The translations under genes and the position numbers were made by a program. Below, one piece after another: positions 1 to 8,879 of a DNA stretch of 64,000 nucleotides (position 1 is its first letter; each line of letters starts with the position of its first letter). Origin of the DNA: Thermanaeromonas toyohensis ToBE. Lineage in GTDB: Bacteria; Bacillota; DSM-521; Neomoorellales; Neomoorellaceae. The notes beneath the pieces are model-generated. The model was given only the letters and a program-made list of their open reading frames with translations. It made no database searches and was not told where the DNA came from. The stretch lies in assembly GCF_900176005.1 (NCBI RefSeq), contig NZ_LT838272.1, positions 1,755,587-1,819,586 of the forward strand. The letters run 5' to 3'.

Positions 1-74
1 GAGGAATTATTAAAAACCTGACGAAAACATTTCAAAAGAGAAAAGAAGGGGAATTAATAGGGAAGGGAAACGGA

Positions 75-839
75 ATGACTACTAAGGATCCTATGCCAGT
101 TAAAACACTAGAAGTACTCGAAATATTAGCCTCGGCACGGGAAGGACTAGGGGTTACCGAGATTAGCCGTACTTTAAATTTAAGCAAAAGCACTGTTCAT
201 CGTATCCTTACGGCCCTGTCCCATAAACAATATGTATGGAAAGATGAGGTAACAAGGCGCTATAAGCTGGGGTTTAAACTTCTTCTCTTATCTAGCCAGG
301 TTTTAGATTCCCTAGAATTAAGACAAATAGCACGTGCTGAACTGGTAGACCTGGCTAATAAAAGCCGAGAGACAGTACATTTAGTTTGGCTAGATGGAGA
401 CGAAGGAGTTTATATTGAAAAAATAGATACTCCTGAAACAATAGGGCTTTTATCCCGGATCGGTAAAAGAGCACCCCTTTATTCTACTGCTGTAGGGAAA
501 GCCATGCTGGCCTTTATGAGTGAAGAGCGGTTAAATTCTTACTTTCGTCGTGTACCCTTAGTGCCCTTGACCCCCCATACCATTGTAGATGAAGGGAAAC
601 TAAGGGAGTATCTTTTCAGGGTGCGCGAACAAGGTTTTGCCCTTGATTGTGAGGAAAATCGTGAAGGAGTTATATGTGTAGCAGCTCCTATTTTCCAAGC
701 TGATGGCAAAGTTATTGCCGCAGTTAGTATTTCGGGGCCTAGTTTTCGCTTTTCTGTGGAAAGGGCTAAAGAGTTGGCCCCGGTAGTAAAAGAGGCTGCT
801 AAGAGGATTTCCAGGAAACTAGGGTTTCCGGGGGACTAG
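75..839 (+). CDS. IclR-family transcriptional regulator
   Basis: This is a 254-residue protein of normal IclR length. An N-terminal winged helix-turn-helix lies at about residues 8-70, with the recognition-helix stretch LSKSTVHRILTAL. The C-terminal effector-binding domain (about 80-250) carries family signatures such as PLYSTAVGKAMLAF and the ENREGVICVAAPIF segment. IclR proteins usually sense small organic acids and repress or activate an adjacent catabolic operon. Here the antiporter, racemase, transporter and dehydratase genes follow on the same strand, so it is probably their regulator. The ATG start is preceded by GGGAAGGG. The effector cannot be read from the sequence. Confidence 0.93.
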   Translation: MTTKDPMPVKTLEVLEILASAREGLGVTEISRTLNLSKSTVHRILTALSHKQYVWKDEVTRRYKLGFKLLLLSSQVLDSLELRQIARAELVDLANKSRETVHLVWLDGDEGVYIEKIDTPETIGLLSRIGKRAPLYSTAVGKAMLAFMSEERLNSYFRRVPLVPLTPHTIVDEGKLREYLFRVREQGFALDCEENREGVICVAAPIFQADGKVIAAVSISGPSFRFSVERAKELAPVVKEAAKRISRKLGFPGD

Positions 840-908
840 CAGGAGGATTTTAAGGGAGAAGAGTAAGAAATTTGGCCTTTAACCGGAAGTTCAGGATGTG
901 ACCCTAAA

Positions 909-2288
909 ATGAATAGAGAAAATGCTCATCCCCCTACAGGTATTCAAATAGGTTTACTTTTGGTAGTTTGCTATCTGCTAATTATAGTATTTGTTTACCA
1001 CCATATAAATCTGGTACCAGCGTTTTTACTTAACATTATTTTTACCATCCTATTTGGTACACGGTTAGGTTATAAATGGCATGATATAGAAAAACGGCTT
1101 GCTTATTGTGCAACGGAAGCTTTTAGTACTTTTATTATGATACTAGCTGTTGGCCTCACCATTGGCATTTGGATAGCTTCTGGAGTACTTCCTGCTCTGT
1201 TGTATTATGGTGTAACTTATATTTCACCTCAACTTTATCTAACCGAAGCCTTCATTATTTCCCTGGTAACCTCTGTAGCTCTAGGCTCGATTATTGCAGC
1301 GTTGGGTACAGCAGGGATTCTTCTTTTAAGTATCGGGGCTACGCTTAATATATCTTTAGCTCTAGCTGGAGGGGTTATTCTCTCCGGAGCCATAGCTGGT
1401 AATATTTTATCACCTTTATCGGAAATGGTAATTTTAGCTGTATCCATCGCCCAAAGTAATTTACGGAGATACTTAGTTAATACCGGTCGCATGGTAGGCA
1501 TTTCCATTTTAATAGCTGTTTTACTTTATAGCGTATTAAATTTATATATTCCTCAAGTTGATATACAAAACGCTATACTCCAGAAAAAGCAGCAGATGCT
1601 TATGAATTATAATATCAACCCCCTTTTACTATTTCCTTTAGTTTTAATGTTGGCCTTAAGTATAACCCGAACGCCCCTGTTGTTAAGCCTTTTTTTAAAT
1701 ATAATTGTTAGTGTTTTACTAGGTTTTCTCACCCAGCCCTATTTTACTATCGACAAAATTCTAGGTGTAATTTCCGGTAGTTTTCCATTGACTGGAATAG
1801 ATTTCCTAGATTCCTTGGTTTCGAGAGGCAATCTTAACAATTATATGGGTGTAAGTGTGTTGGTACTCCTGGCCGGCTCTTGGGGTATGCTTCTTAAGGA
1901 ATTAGGAGTAGTGGAATGGGGTTTAGCAAGATTTTTGATAGGGGGAGGAAACTCTTGTAAAGATTTAATGTTAAGGGCTATGGGTATGGCTTTTTTGCTG
2001 GGAGTTATCACTTGTGCCGTTATCCCTAGTGTTGTTATTTCCGGCGGGTATTTTCGGGAAAAATTTAAGCAGGCCCAGGTGGATACCGCTCATCTCTCCC
2101 GCCTATTATTAGAGCAAACCTTGGTTTTAGCCCCCTTTTTCCCCTGGACTAATTTATATTTTATGATCCAGGCTGCTTTAGGAATTAACCCTATAGTAAG
2201 TGCTCCCTACTATTTTATCGGTTGGTTGGTCCCCTTGATATCTACTTGTTGGCTTTTACTGCTGCCAAGAGGTAAGTGTTTAAAATAA
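909..2288 (+). CDS. NhaC-family Na+/H+ antiporter-like membrane protein
   Basis: This is a 459-residue polytopic membrane protein with about 11-12 hydrophobic segments. The conserved central part, GLTIGIWIASGVLPALLYYG followed by SGAIAGNILSPLSEM, is typical of the NhaC antiporter family (IT superfamily). Members exchange Na+ for H+ or for organic acids such as malate/lactate, and some are simple organic-acid carriers. It lies between a regulator and a 2-hydroxyacid racemase gene, so an organic-acid exchange role is plausible but inferred. A clear paralogue, broken by a frameshift, occurs at 23948-25320. Confidence 0.85.
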   Translation: MNRENAHPPTGIQIGLLLVVCYLLIIVFVYHHINLVPAFLLNIIFTILFGTRLGYKWHDIEKRLAYCATEAFSTFIMILAVGLTIGIWIASGVLPALLYYGVTYISPQLYLTEAFIISLVTSVALGSIIAALGTAGILLLSIGATLNISLALAGGVILSGAIAGNILSPLSEMVILAVSIAQSNLRRYLVNTGRMVGISILIAVLLYSVLNLYIPQVDIQNAILQKKQQMLMNYNINPLLLFPLVLMLALSITRTPLLLSLFLNIIVSVLLGFLTQPYFTIDKILGVISGSFPLTGIDFLDSLVSRGNLNNYMGVSVLVLLAGSWGMLLKELGVVEWGLARFLIGGGNSCKDLMLRAMGMAFLLGVITCAVIPSVVISGGYFREKFKQAQVDTAHLSRLLLEQTLVLAPFFPWTNLYFMIQAALGINPIVSAPYYFIGWLVPLISTCWLLLLPRGKCLK

Positions 2289-2402
2289 TTCACTATGCAA
2301 TTGGAATAACCGGGAAGGAATTATCCGGGTTATGTCGAATATAATTATTAAATGAGAAACGTTGTTTCATATTTGATACAAAAGGGGTTATAACTTCAAA
2401 AA

Positions 2403-3680
2403 ATGCCTATAGTTCATTTTAGCAATCCTCTTTTTGCCTCCCTTCTAATTGATGAAAAAATTTCAGTTGAGGAGTTTTATCCCCGTGAGGCTGGTGAGTG
2501 GTGTGTAGTAGATGAAGACAGCCTTATTGCCGAAGCGTTAGATAATCCCATAGGTACTCCGGCTCTTAGTGAGAGGTTATCCCCTGATCAACAAGTATTG
2601 ATTATTGTAGATGACAATACCAGAACCACACCGGTAAACCGTATTTTGCCTCACGTGTTAGATAGAATAAAAAAGGCAGGGGTACCCTCCGAACACATTA
2701 AATTTCTCGTGGCACTAGGAACCCATCGTCCTTTAAAGGAGGAGGAATTAAACCGAAAACTGGGGTCAGAGATATGCCAGAAGTATTTAGTCTATAATCA
2801 TAATTGGCAGGATAGGAATTCTTTAATAAATATTGGTAGGACCCCTTCAGGTATTGATATCTGGATTAACCAGCACTTAAGGGAATCTGATTTTATAATC
2901 GGTATAGGCCATATCGTACCTCATAGGGTGGCTGGTTACAGCGGCGGAGGCAAGATTATTCAACCCGGCGTTTGCGGCCCTATCACTACGGGCCAAACCC
3001 ATTGGCTTAGCGCTTATTATTCGGCTGGCGAAATTTTGGGCAGGCCAGATAATCCGGTAAGAAAGGAAATAGAAGAAGTAGCCCTAAGAGCAGGCTTAAA
3101 ATTTATCCTTAATGTAGTACAAGATAAGACCGGCCGGGTAGTTGGAGCCTTCGCCGGGGATCCTATCAAAGCCCATCGGGAAGGATGTAAGTTAGCTCAG
3201 AGGATGTATGGAGTCCCTATTAAAGAAAAGGCGGACATAGTAATAGCTGAAGCCTTTCCCGCTGAATTAGAGCTGTGGCAGGCCACTAAAGCATTGCAAG
3301 CGGCAGATATGGTGGTTAAGCCAGGTGGGGTTATAATTTTGCTAGCTGAATGCCCTGAAGGTATATCTAAAAGCCATGGGGAACTGATACTAAAATACGG
3401 ATTTAAATCTTTACCAGAGGTAGAAAAACTAATAGCTAATAAAGAAATAACCGATTTAAATGTAGCTTCTTATTTAGCTCGAGTAGGTAATATTGTTAAC
3501 AAAGTAAAAGTTATTTTAGTAAGCAAAGGAATTTCCGCCCTCGAGGCCCGTACATTGGGATTTTATAGTGCTCCTAGCCCGCAAGAAGCTTTAGACATAG
3601 CCTTAAAATTTATCGGCAAGGGCGAGAGGATTATCGTTTTACATAATGGTAGCGAAATTTTACCACTTATTCGGAAATAA
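2403..3680 (+). CDS. LarA-family nickel-pincer racemase/epimerase
   Basis: This 425-residue protein belongs to the lactate racemase (LarA, formerly DUF2088) family. These enzymes use a nickel-pincer nucleotide (NPN) covalently bound to lysine to racemise or epimerise 2-hydroxyacids. The residues I count match those described for Lactobacillus plantarum LarA: His108 (in GTHRP), His174 (in IVPHR), Lys184 (in YSGGGK) and His200 (in GQTH). The active site therefore looks complete. Family members act on lactate, malate, phenyllactate or gluconate. The neighbouring dehydratase, aldolase-type lyase and TTT transporter favour a sugar acid, but the substrate is not proven. The NPN biosynthesis genes larB, larC and larE are not in this window. 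Confidence 0.88.
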   Translation: MPIVHFSNPLFASLLIDEKISVEEFYPREAGEWCVVDEDSLIAEALDNPIGTPALSERLSPDQQVLIIVDDNTRTTPVNRILPHVLDRIKKAGVPSEHIKFLVALGTHRPLKEEELNRKLGSEICQKYLVYNHNWQDRNSLINIGRTPSGIDIWINQHLRESDFIIGIGHIVPHRVAGYSGGGKIIQPGVCGPITTGQTHWLSAYYSAGEILGRPDNPVRKEIEEVALRAGLKFILNVVQDKTGRVVGAFAGDPIKAHREGCKLAQRMYGVPIKEKADIVIAEAFPAELELWQATKALQAADMVVKPGGVIILLAECPEGISKSHGELILKYGFKSLPEVEKLIANKEITDLNVASYLARVGNIVNKVKVILVSKGISALEARTLGFYSAPSPQEALDIALKFIGKGERIIVLHNGSEILPLIRK

Positions 3681-3803
3681 AAGGGAGGGATAGCAAGCAT
3701 AATTAAGGTAAGGGGTTGAAGACAAAGTTGAAGACAAAAGAGAATAAAAGGAAATCTATTTACAAAGTAACAATTTCCCTAAAAACCGAGAGGAGGATAG
3801 AGG

Positions 3804-4817
3804 ATGAAACGCTTGAATAAAGTAGCATTGGTTTTCTTGAGTCTTTTTGTAATATTGGGCCTTCTCATTACAGCTTGCGGGTCCAAACAACAGAGTGGTG
3901 GCCAAACTGCTTCCACTTCCAAATATCCCGAGAAAGAAATTACCTTAATTTGCCCTTGGCCCCCGGGAGGATCTAGCGACATAATATCACGAGCCATAGC
4001 TCAGGTAGCTAGCAAGTATTTGAATAAACCTATGGTAGTTGTTAATCGCGAGGGCGCCAACGGAATGATAGCTACTACCGAATTAGCTAAGACCAATCCT
4101 GACGGGTATACCATTGCCTTAGGGGCTAGCGGATTATTTGTAACCCAGCCTTTCGTGCAAAAAAATCTGGGATATAAGCAGGACGATTTCGAATTCTTGA
4201 TTGGCCTTACTAATGAACCCATTTTACTTACTATAAACGCTGGTTCCCCTTATAATACGCTGGAAGATTTAATTAAAGATGCCAAAGAAAAGAATAAAGT
4301 AATACGCTATAGCAATTCGGGTATGGGGGGTATTCCTCAACTGTGCCTGGATTATTTATTCCAATTGGCTGGCGTTAAATCCCAACCTGTACCCTTCAAA
4401 GGCGGTGCTCCGGCTTTGACTGCAATCTTGGGAGGCCATGTGGATGCTGCTGCCTCCCATCCAGGTGAGGCTATACCTCATATTAAAGCAGGTAAGTTAC
4501 GGCCCTTAGCTATATCTTCTACCCAAAGATTCCCTGCCTTACCTGATGTTCCTACCATGAAGGAAAAAGGCTTTGATATCGATATGGGTGTTAAGAAGTT
4601 CGTTTTTGCTCCCAAAGGCTTGCCCGAGGAAGCCCGGAAAGTGTTGATAGATGTTTTGCAAAAAGTAGCTAGCGACCCTGAATTTAAGAAAACCATGGAA
4701 GATAATAACCTAATGCTAGAAGTAATGAGCGGGAAAGAAGTTGTGGAGTACTTTAATAAACAAGCTCCGATTATGAAGAAATTAATCGAGTCCATGCCCC
4801 AGATAGAAGCCAAATAA
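3804..4817 (+). CDS. tctC: Tripartite tricarboxylate transporter substrate-binding lipoprotein (TctC/BUG family)
   Basis: This 337-residue secreted binding protein has a lipoprotein signal peptide with lipobox LITAC (Cys at about residue 26). It is followed by the BUG-family opening YPEKEITLICPWPPGGSSD and the NREGANGMIATTELAK segment that contacts carboxylates in characterised BUG proteins. It should capture a carboxylated substrate outside the cell for the TctA/TctB membrane subunits encoded 1 kb downstream. An AGGAGG site precedes the ATG. The gene is separated from tctBA by a dehydrogenase gene and by a hairpin at 4836-4861. Confidence 0.93.
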   Translation: MKRLNKVALVFLSLFVILGLLITACGSKQQSGGQTASTSKYPEKEITLICPWPPGGSSDIISRAIAQVASKYLNKPMVVVNREGANGMIATTELAKTNPDGYTIALGASGLFVTQPFVQKNLGYKQDDFEFLIGLTNEPILLTINAGSPYNTLEDLIKDAKEKNKVIRYSNSGMGGIPQLCLDYLFQLAGVKSQPVPFKGGAPALTAILGGHVDAAASHPGEAIPHIKAGKLRPLAISSTQRFPALPDVPTMKEKGFDIDMGVKKFVFAPKGLPEEARKVLIDVLQKVASDPEFKKTMEDNNLMLEVMSGKEVVEYFNKQAPIMKKLIESMPQIEAK

Positions 4818-4835
4818 TTTTACAATTTTATGCTT

Positions 4836-4861
4836 GGGAGGCGGATACATTTCCGCCTTCC
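4836..4861 (+). terminator. Hairpin after tctC, possible attenuator or partial terminator
   Basis: The arms GGGAGGCGGA (4836-4845) and TCCGCCTTCC (4852-4861) form a 10-bp stem with one G:T pair and a 6-nt loop. A short interrupted T-rich tail follows. It sits between the binding-protein gene and the dehydrogenase/TctBA genes, a place where partial termination or 3'-end protection would favour excess binding protein. Confidence 0.5.
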
Positions 4862-4906
4862 TTCTTACAAACAAAGTATTTTTAAATGCGATAAAGGAAG
4901 GTGGGT

Positions 4907-5881
4907 ATGTTCAAAATTTTAATCACTGCTCGCGTATTTGGCCGTTACTCCCGTGAACCGTTCCAGATACTAGAAAGAGGTAACTGTCAAATAGTTCCCA
5001 ACCCCTGGCCGGGTAAAAAACTTAAAGAGGCAGAAATGTTATCCTTAGTGGGAAATGTAGATGGGATTATCTGCGGCGAAGATGAACTCACAGAGAGAGT
5101 TATAGCTGCAGCCCCGCAGTTAAAGGTGATTTCTAAATTTGGCGTCGGCGTAGATAAAATCGATGTGGCAGCAGCTACTCGGCGTAAAATTGCTGTTTGC
5201 AATACACCAGGAGCTAATAGTGAAAGTGTAGCAGATATGACCTTTTGCTTGCTTTTAGGTGCAGCGAGAAGGATAGCCTTAGCCGACCGCCAAGTTCGCC
5301 AGGGTCTATGGGAACCCATTGTAGGCCTTGAGCTGTGGAAGAAGACCCTGGGTATTATCGGATTAGGGAAGATTGGAAAGGCAGTAGCCCGCCGGGCCAA
5401 GGGTTTCGAGATGCGGATTTTGGCTTATGATACCTGCCCTGACATAGACTTCATACAAAAAGAAGGAATCGAGTTGGTAACTTTAAAAGAACTTTTAAGC
5501 CGGGCGGACTTTATCTCCCTCCATCTACCGGCTACCCCCGAAACTAAAGGCTTAATCGGTGCGGAGGAATTGGCTCTTATAAAACCCGGAGCCATTTTAG
5601 TGAACACAGCCCGGGGTGATATTATAGATGAGGCCGCCCTTTACACTGCATTGAAGGAAGGGAAATTAAGCGGGGCCGGTTTAGATGTTTTTGCAGAAGA
5701 GCCTCCAAATCCTTCCTCTTCCTTGTTTGAACTCCCCCAGGTGGTCGTATCCCCTCATAGCGGTGCCCATACCGTAGAAGCGATTGATAGAATGGGGGTT
5801 ATGGCTGCTCAAAATTTGGTCAAGGTGCTTAAAGGTGAACCTCCTTTAGCTATAGTTAATCCGGAGGTTTTAGGGGGTTAA
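4907..5881 (+). CDS. D-isomer-specific 2-hydroxyacid dehydrogenase (SerA/GhrB-like)
   Basis: This NAD-dependent 2-hydroxyacid dehydrogenase has about 324 residues. A Rossmann nucleotide-binding motif (GIIGLGKIGKAVARRAKG) lies near the middle. The catalytic triad is recognisable as Arg in LVNTARGD, Glu in FAEEPP and His in SPHSGAHT. The length fits the short glyoxylate/hydroxypyruvate-reductase type without the ACT domain of serine-pathway SerA. I chose ATG 4907 over GTG 4901, because the GGAAGG site ends only about two bases before the GTG. Lying between tctC and tctBA, it probably oxidises the imported hydroxy-acid or reduces its keto product. Confidence 0.88.
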   Translation: MFKILITARVFGRYSREPFQILERGNCQIVPNPWPGKKLKEAEMLSLVGNVDGIICGEDELTERVIAAAPQLKVISKFGVGVDKIDVAAATRRKIAVCNTPGANSESVADMTFCLLLGAARRIALADRQVRQGLWEPIVGLELWKKTLGIIGLGKIGKAVARRAKGFEMRILAYDTCPDIDFIQKEGIELVTLKELLSRADFISLHLPATPETKGLIGAEELALIKPGAILVNTARGDIIDEAALYTALKEGKLSGAGLDVFAEEPPNPSSSLFELPQVVVSPHSGAHTVEAIDRMGVMAAQNLVKVLKGEPPLAIVNPEVLGG

Positions 5882-6379
5882 GTGAGTATGACTAGAATAT
5901 CAGGTAACATGGCCGGTGCTCTGACTATAGGAATAATAACTGCAGTTTATTTATATGAAGCGTTTAAACTACCTTTTGGCTCGGCAGCAGCACCGGGAAT
6001 GGGTTTTATGCCGGTGTTGACAGGAATGAGCGTGATTTTACTCTGTCTAATGCTTCTCGCTAAAGAACTTTTATTTTCTCAAGCTCCCACTTCCTCTAGT
6101 GTCCAGGAAAGGGATTTATGGGAGGAAGAAGAGGGAGGTGAAAGTTCGGGTTATAGAAAGCCTTTAATGCTTATTATAATTCTGTTGCTTTACCCTTTGG
6201 CTCTAACTTATTTAGGCTTCATCATATCCAGTATCCTCCTATTATATACCAGTTTAAGGATAATGGAATACCGGAACTGGTTGATATGCCTGGCAGTGGC
6301 AGTGTTAACAGCTGTTGTGGCTAATATCGTTTTTTCCCATTGGTTAGGCATTTATTTCCCCAAGGGCATTCTGGGATAG
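5882..6379 (+). CDS. tctB: Tripartite tricarboxylate transporter small membrane subunit (TctB)
   Basis: This 165-residue protein has four hydrophobic segments and the variable hydrophilic linker (about residues 62-95) typical of TctB. It forms the small membrane subunit of the TTT importer with the TctA encoded directly downstream. The gene starts immediately after the preceding stop codon. GTG 5882 and ATG 5888 are both possible starts. Sequence conservation in this family is low, so the call rests on length, topology and position before tctA. Confidence 0.85.
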   Translation: MSMTRISGNMAGALTIGIITAVYLYEAFKLPFGSAAAPGMGFMPVLTGMSVILLCLMLLAKELLFSQAPTSSSVQERDLWEEEEGGESSGYRKPLMLIIILLLYPLALTYLGFIISSILLLYTSLRIMEYRNWLICLAVAVLTAVVANIVFSHWLGIYFPKGILG

Positions 6380-6395
6380 GGGGGCAACTTAAGCA

Positions 6396-7907
6396 GTGGA
6401 AGGATTGTTACATGGTTTTGCTGTAGCTTTGACACCCACAAATCTTTTATTCGCCCTTATCGGTGCTTTTCTAGGTACCTTGGTCGGTGTTTTACCGGGA
6501 ATTGGGCCTATTGGTTCTATGGCCTTACTCCTAGGGGTCACCTATGGCTTACCCCCGGCTACCGCCTTGATTATGTTTGCTGGTATTTACTATGGATCCA
6601 TGTACGGTGGTTCCACCACCTCTATCTTAGTAAATATACCTGGGGAAGCCAGCTCTGTAGTCACCTGTATCGATGGCTATAAAATGGCCCGCAAAGGGAG
6701 GGCGGGAGCGGCCCTTTTTTTGGCGGCTGTAGGTTCATTTGTGGCCGGGACCATCGCTTTGGTAATATTAACCTTTCTTGCTCCTAAGCTGGCTGAAGTA
6801 GCCCTTAAATTCGGACCTCCTGAGTATTTCGCTATTGCTGTCTTCGGTTTACTAGTGTTGTCTCAATTAAGTGGCCAGGGATTATTGAAATCCCTCATCA
6901 TGGTAGGCGCTGGTTTGCTTTTAGGAACCATAGGTCTAGATATTATTACAGGTCAGCCGCGCCTAACCTTCGGGTTTGTTGAGCTCCAAAAAGGGATAGA
7001 TTTTGTTCCCATTGCCATGGGTTTATTTGGGATTGCCGAGGTATTGCAGGTAGCGGAAGAAAAATTAGCGGAAAAGAAAGATATTATAAAGGTCAAGCTG
7101 AGGGAACTGTTGCCCAACCGGATGGAATTCAGGCGTTCCGTTGGACCTATAATAAGGGCCTCCTTCTTGGGTTTCTTCACCGGGTTAATTCCGGGGCCTG
7201 CAGCAGTTATCTCCACTTTCTTGTCCTATACTTTAGAGCGCAAGATAAGTAAGTATCAGAAAGAGTTTGGCCACGGCGCCCCGGAAGGGGTAGCAGGGCC
7301 CGAGGCAGCAAACAATGCTGCGGCTGTAGGAGCCTTTGTTCCCCTTCTGTCCTTAGGTATCCCTTTTGCCCCGCCTACAGCCCTTTTGCTCTCGGCCATG
7401 ATGATCCACGGGGTTACTCCCGGGCCGCTTCTGGTAAAGGAACACCCTGAAATCTTCTGGGGCGTAATTGCCAGTATGTATATAGGAAATTTAATGCTCT
7501 TGGTATTAAACCTTCCTTTGGTAGGCTTATTTGTTAATGTTTTACGCATCCCAAAGAATCTGTTAATGTCTATTATCCTTCTTTTATGTGTGGTAGGTGC
7601 TTTTGCAGTCAATAATTCGGTTACTGATATTTGGATTATGTTTATAGCTGGCATTGCAGGTTATATCCTACGGAAGTGGCGTTTCTCTGTGGCCCCTCTT
7701 GTTTTGGCACTGGTCATTGGGCCCATGCTGGAAGACTCTTTACGCCAGTCTTTGATGCTTTCCGGAGGGAAGTTTGGCATATTCCTGGCCAGCTCTATAT
7801 CCCGCAGCCTATTTATACTGGCCGGTGCTATTGTAGTTATGCCTCCTGTAGTGAGATGGTTTAAGAAGAGGTTAAAGGGCGCTACCAGTACCAGCCTTTC
7901 TAAATAA
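6396..7907 (+). CDS. tctA: Tripartite tricarboxylate transporter large membrane subunit (TctA)
   Basis: This 503-residue polytopic protein matches the normal TctA length. The diagnostic TctA motif GVLPGIGPIGSMALLLG is near residues 31-48, and the segment YYGSMYGGSTTSILVNIPGE follows. Its inverted counterpart, FTGLIPGPAAVISTFLSY, lies in the second half. TctA is the cation-coupled translocating subunit. The substrate comes from the binding protein at 3804-4817. A GTG start is used, preceded by a G-rich site. Confidence 0.95.
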   Translation: MEGLLHGFAVALTPTNLLFALIGAFLGTLVGVLPGIGPIGSMALLLGVTYGLPPATALIMFAGIYYGSMYGGSTTSILVNIPGEASSVVTCIDGYKMARKGRAGAALFLAAVGSFVAGTIALVILTFLAPKLAEVALKFGPPEYFAIAVFGLLVLSQLSGQGLLKSLIMVGAGLLLGTIGLDIITGQPRLTFGFVELQKGIDFVPIAMGLFGIAEVLQVAEEKLAEKKDIIKVKLRELLPNRMEFRRSVGPIIRASFLGFFTGLIPGPAAVISTFLSYTLERKISKYQKEFGHGAPEGVAGPEAANNAAAVGAFVPLLSLGIPFAPPTALLLSAMMIHGVTPGPLLVKEHPEIFWGVIASMYIGNLMLLVLNLPLVGLFVNVLRIPKNLLMSIILLLCVVGAFAVNNSVTDIWIMFIAGIAGYILRKWRFSVAPLVLALVIGPMLEDSLRQSLMLSGGKFGIFLASSISRSLFILAGAIVVMPPVVRWFKKRLKGATSTSLSK

Positions 7908-7958
7908 GCCATTTTACCAGTCTTCAGAACAAAAATGATTTTTAGGAGGGATATATCT

Positions 7959-8855
7959 TTGAATTACAAAAAAGTAGAAGGTATTGTTGCTGCTATAGTT
8001 ACACCCCTAACAGAAGATGGCAAGCTTAACACCCAAGAGCTAGTTGAGTTGACCAATTTTTTAATTGAAAAAGGGATTCATGGCATATTTCCCTGCGGTT
8101 CTACAGGAGAAGGGGTTCTTTTATCCTTGGAAGAGAGAAAGAAAGTAGCGGAGATAACAGTAAAGGAGGCGGCCGGACGGGTACCTGTTATTATCCATAC
8201 AGGTTCTTTGGACTTAAATGAAGCCCTTGAACTTACCCTTCACGCGCGAGATATCGGAGCCGACGGAGCAGCGCTGATTCCCCCATACTATTATACAGTG
8301 GATGACCCTATTATTTTGGATTACTACAGTACAATAGCTAAGCGGGTTTCAGAATTCCCCCTTTATGTTTACAACATACCTGGCAATGTAAAAAACGCTA
8401 TATCACCCAAGATTTTGGCCAGGTTACAATCCGAACATCCCAATATTGTAGGTATTAAGGATAGTAGCATGGATTTCATGAACTTCATTAATTTTAAACA
8501 GCAGATGCCCGAGGACTTCTGTATTCTCATGGGCAACGACGCTCAGATTTACGCCTCCCTTCTTATGGGCGGTAGCGGGGCGGTAGCGGCAACAGCTACT
8601 GTGTTCCCGGAGCCGGTAGTGGAAATTTACGAAAGCCTTAAGGCCAAAGATATGGAAAGGGCCTTAAAAGCCCAGGATATAGTCATTAAGTTGCGGGCAA
8701 TTTTTAGAAGCTATCCTCCTATTGCCCCTTATAAAGAAGCGTTGAAATTCAGGGGAATAAATGGCGGGATACCCCATCCACCCTTACGTCCTCTTACCCC
8801 AGAAGAAAGCCAAAAGCTAAGGGCTGAATTAGAAGCGTTAGGGTTACTAGATTAA
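7959..8855 (+). CDS. DapA/NanA-family (class I) aldolase or dehydratase
   Basis: This is a TIM-barrel enzyme of about 298 residues in the dihydrodipicolinate synthase/N-acetylneuraminate lyase family. Visible residues are the GSTGEG motif, the Tyr of VYNIPGN and the Schiff-base Lys of VGIKDSS (about residue 167). Family members cleave 2-keto-3-deoxy sugar acids or dehydrate keto-deoxy-glucarate. Following a transporter and a racemase, and preceding an IlvD/Edd-type dehydratase, a 2-keto-3-deoxy-acid aldolase is more likely than lysine biosynthesis. I moved the start from ATG 7935 to TTG 7959: AGGAGG at 7944-7949 lies 9 bases before the TTG but inside the longer reading frame. Confidence 0.88.
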   Translation: MNYKKVEGIVAAIVTPLTEDGKLNTQELVELTNFLIEKGIHGIFPCGSTGEGVLLSLEERKKVAEITVKEAAGRVPVIIHTGSLDLNEALELTLHARDIGADGAALIPPYYYTVDDPIILDYYSTIAKRVSEFPLYVYNIPGNVKNAISPKILARLQSEHPNIVGIKDSSMDFMNFINFKQQMPEDFCILMGNDAQIYASLLMGGSGAVAATATVFPEPVVEIYESLKAKDMERALKAQDIVIKLRAIFRSYPPIAPYKEALKFRGINGGIPHPPLRPLTPEESQKLRAELEALGLLD

Positions 8856-8879
8856 GGAAAGCGGAGGAAGCAAATCAAG

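Noticed and set aside
2306-2335. Terminator after the first NhaC gene
   Set aside because: The imperfect ATAACC/GGTTAT repeat has a bulged stem and no T-tract, so it is too weak to call.
7959-8855. Assignment as lysine-biosynthetic dapA
   Set aside because: The active-site Lys and Tyr are common to the whole family, and the operon contains no other lysine-pathway gene. A keto-deoxy-acid lyase fits the context better.
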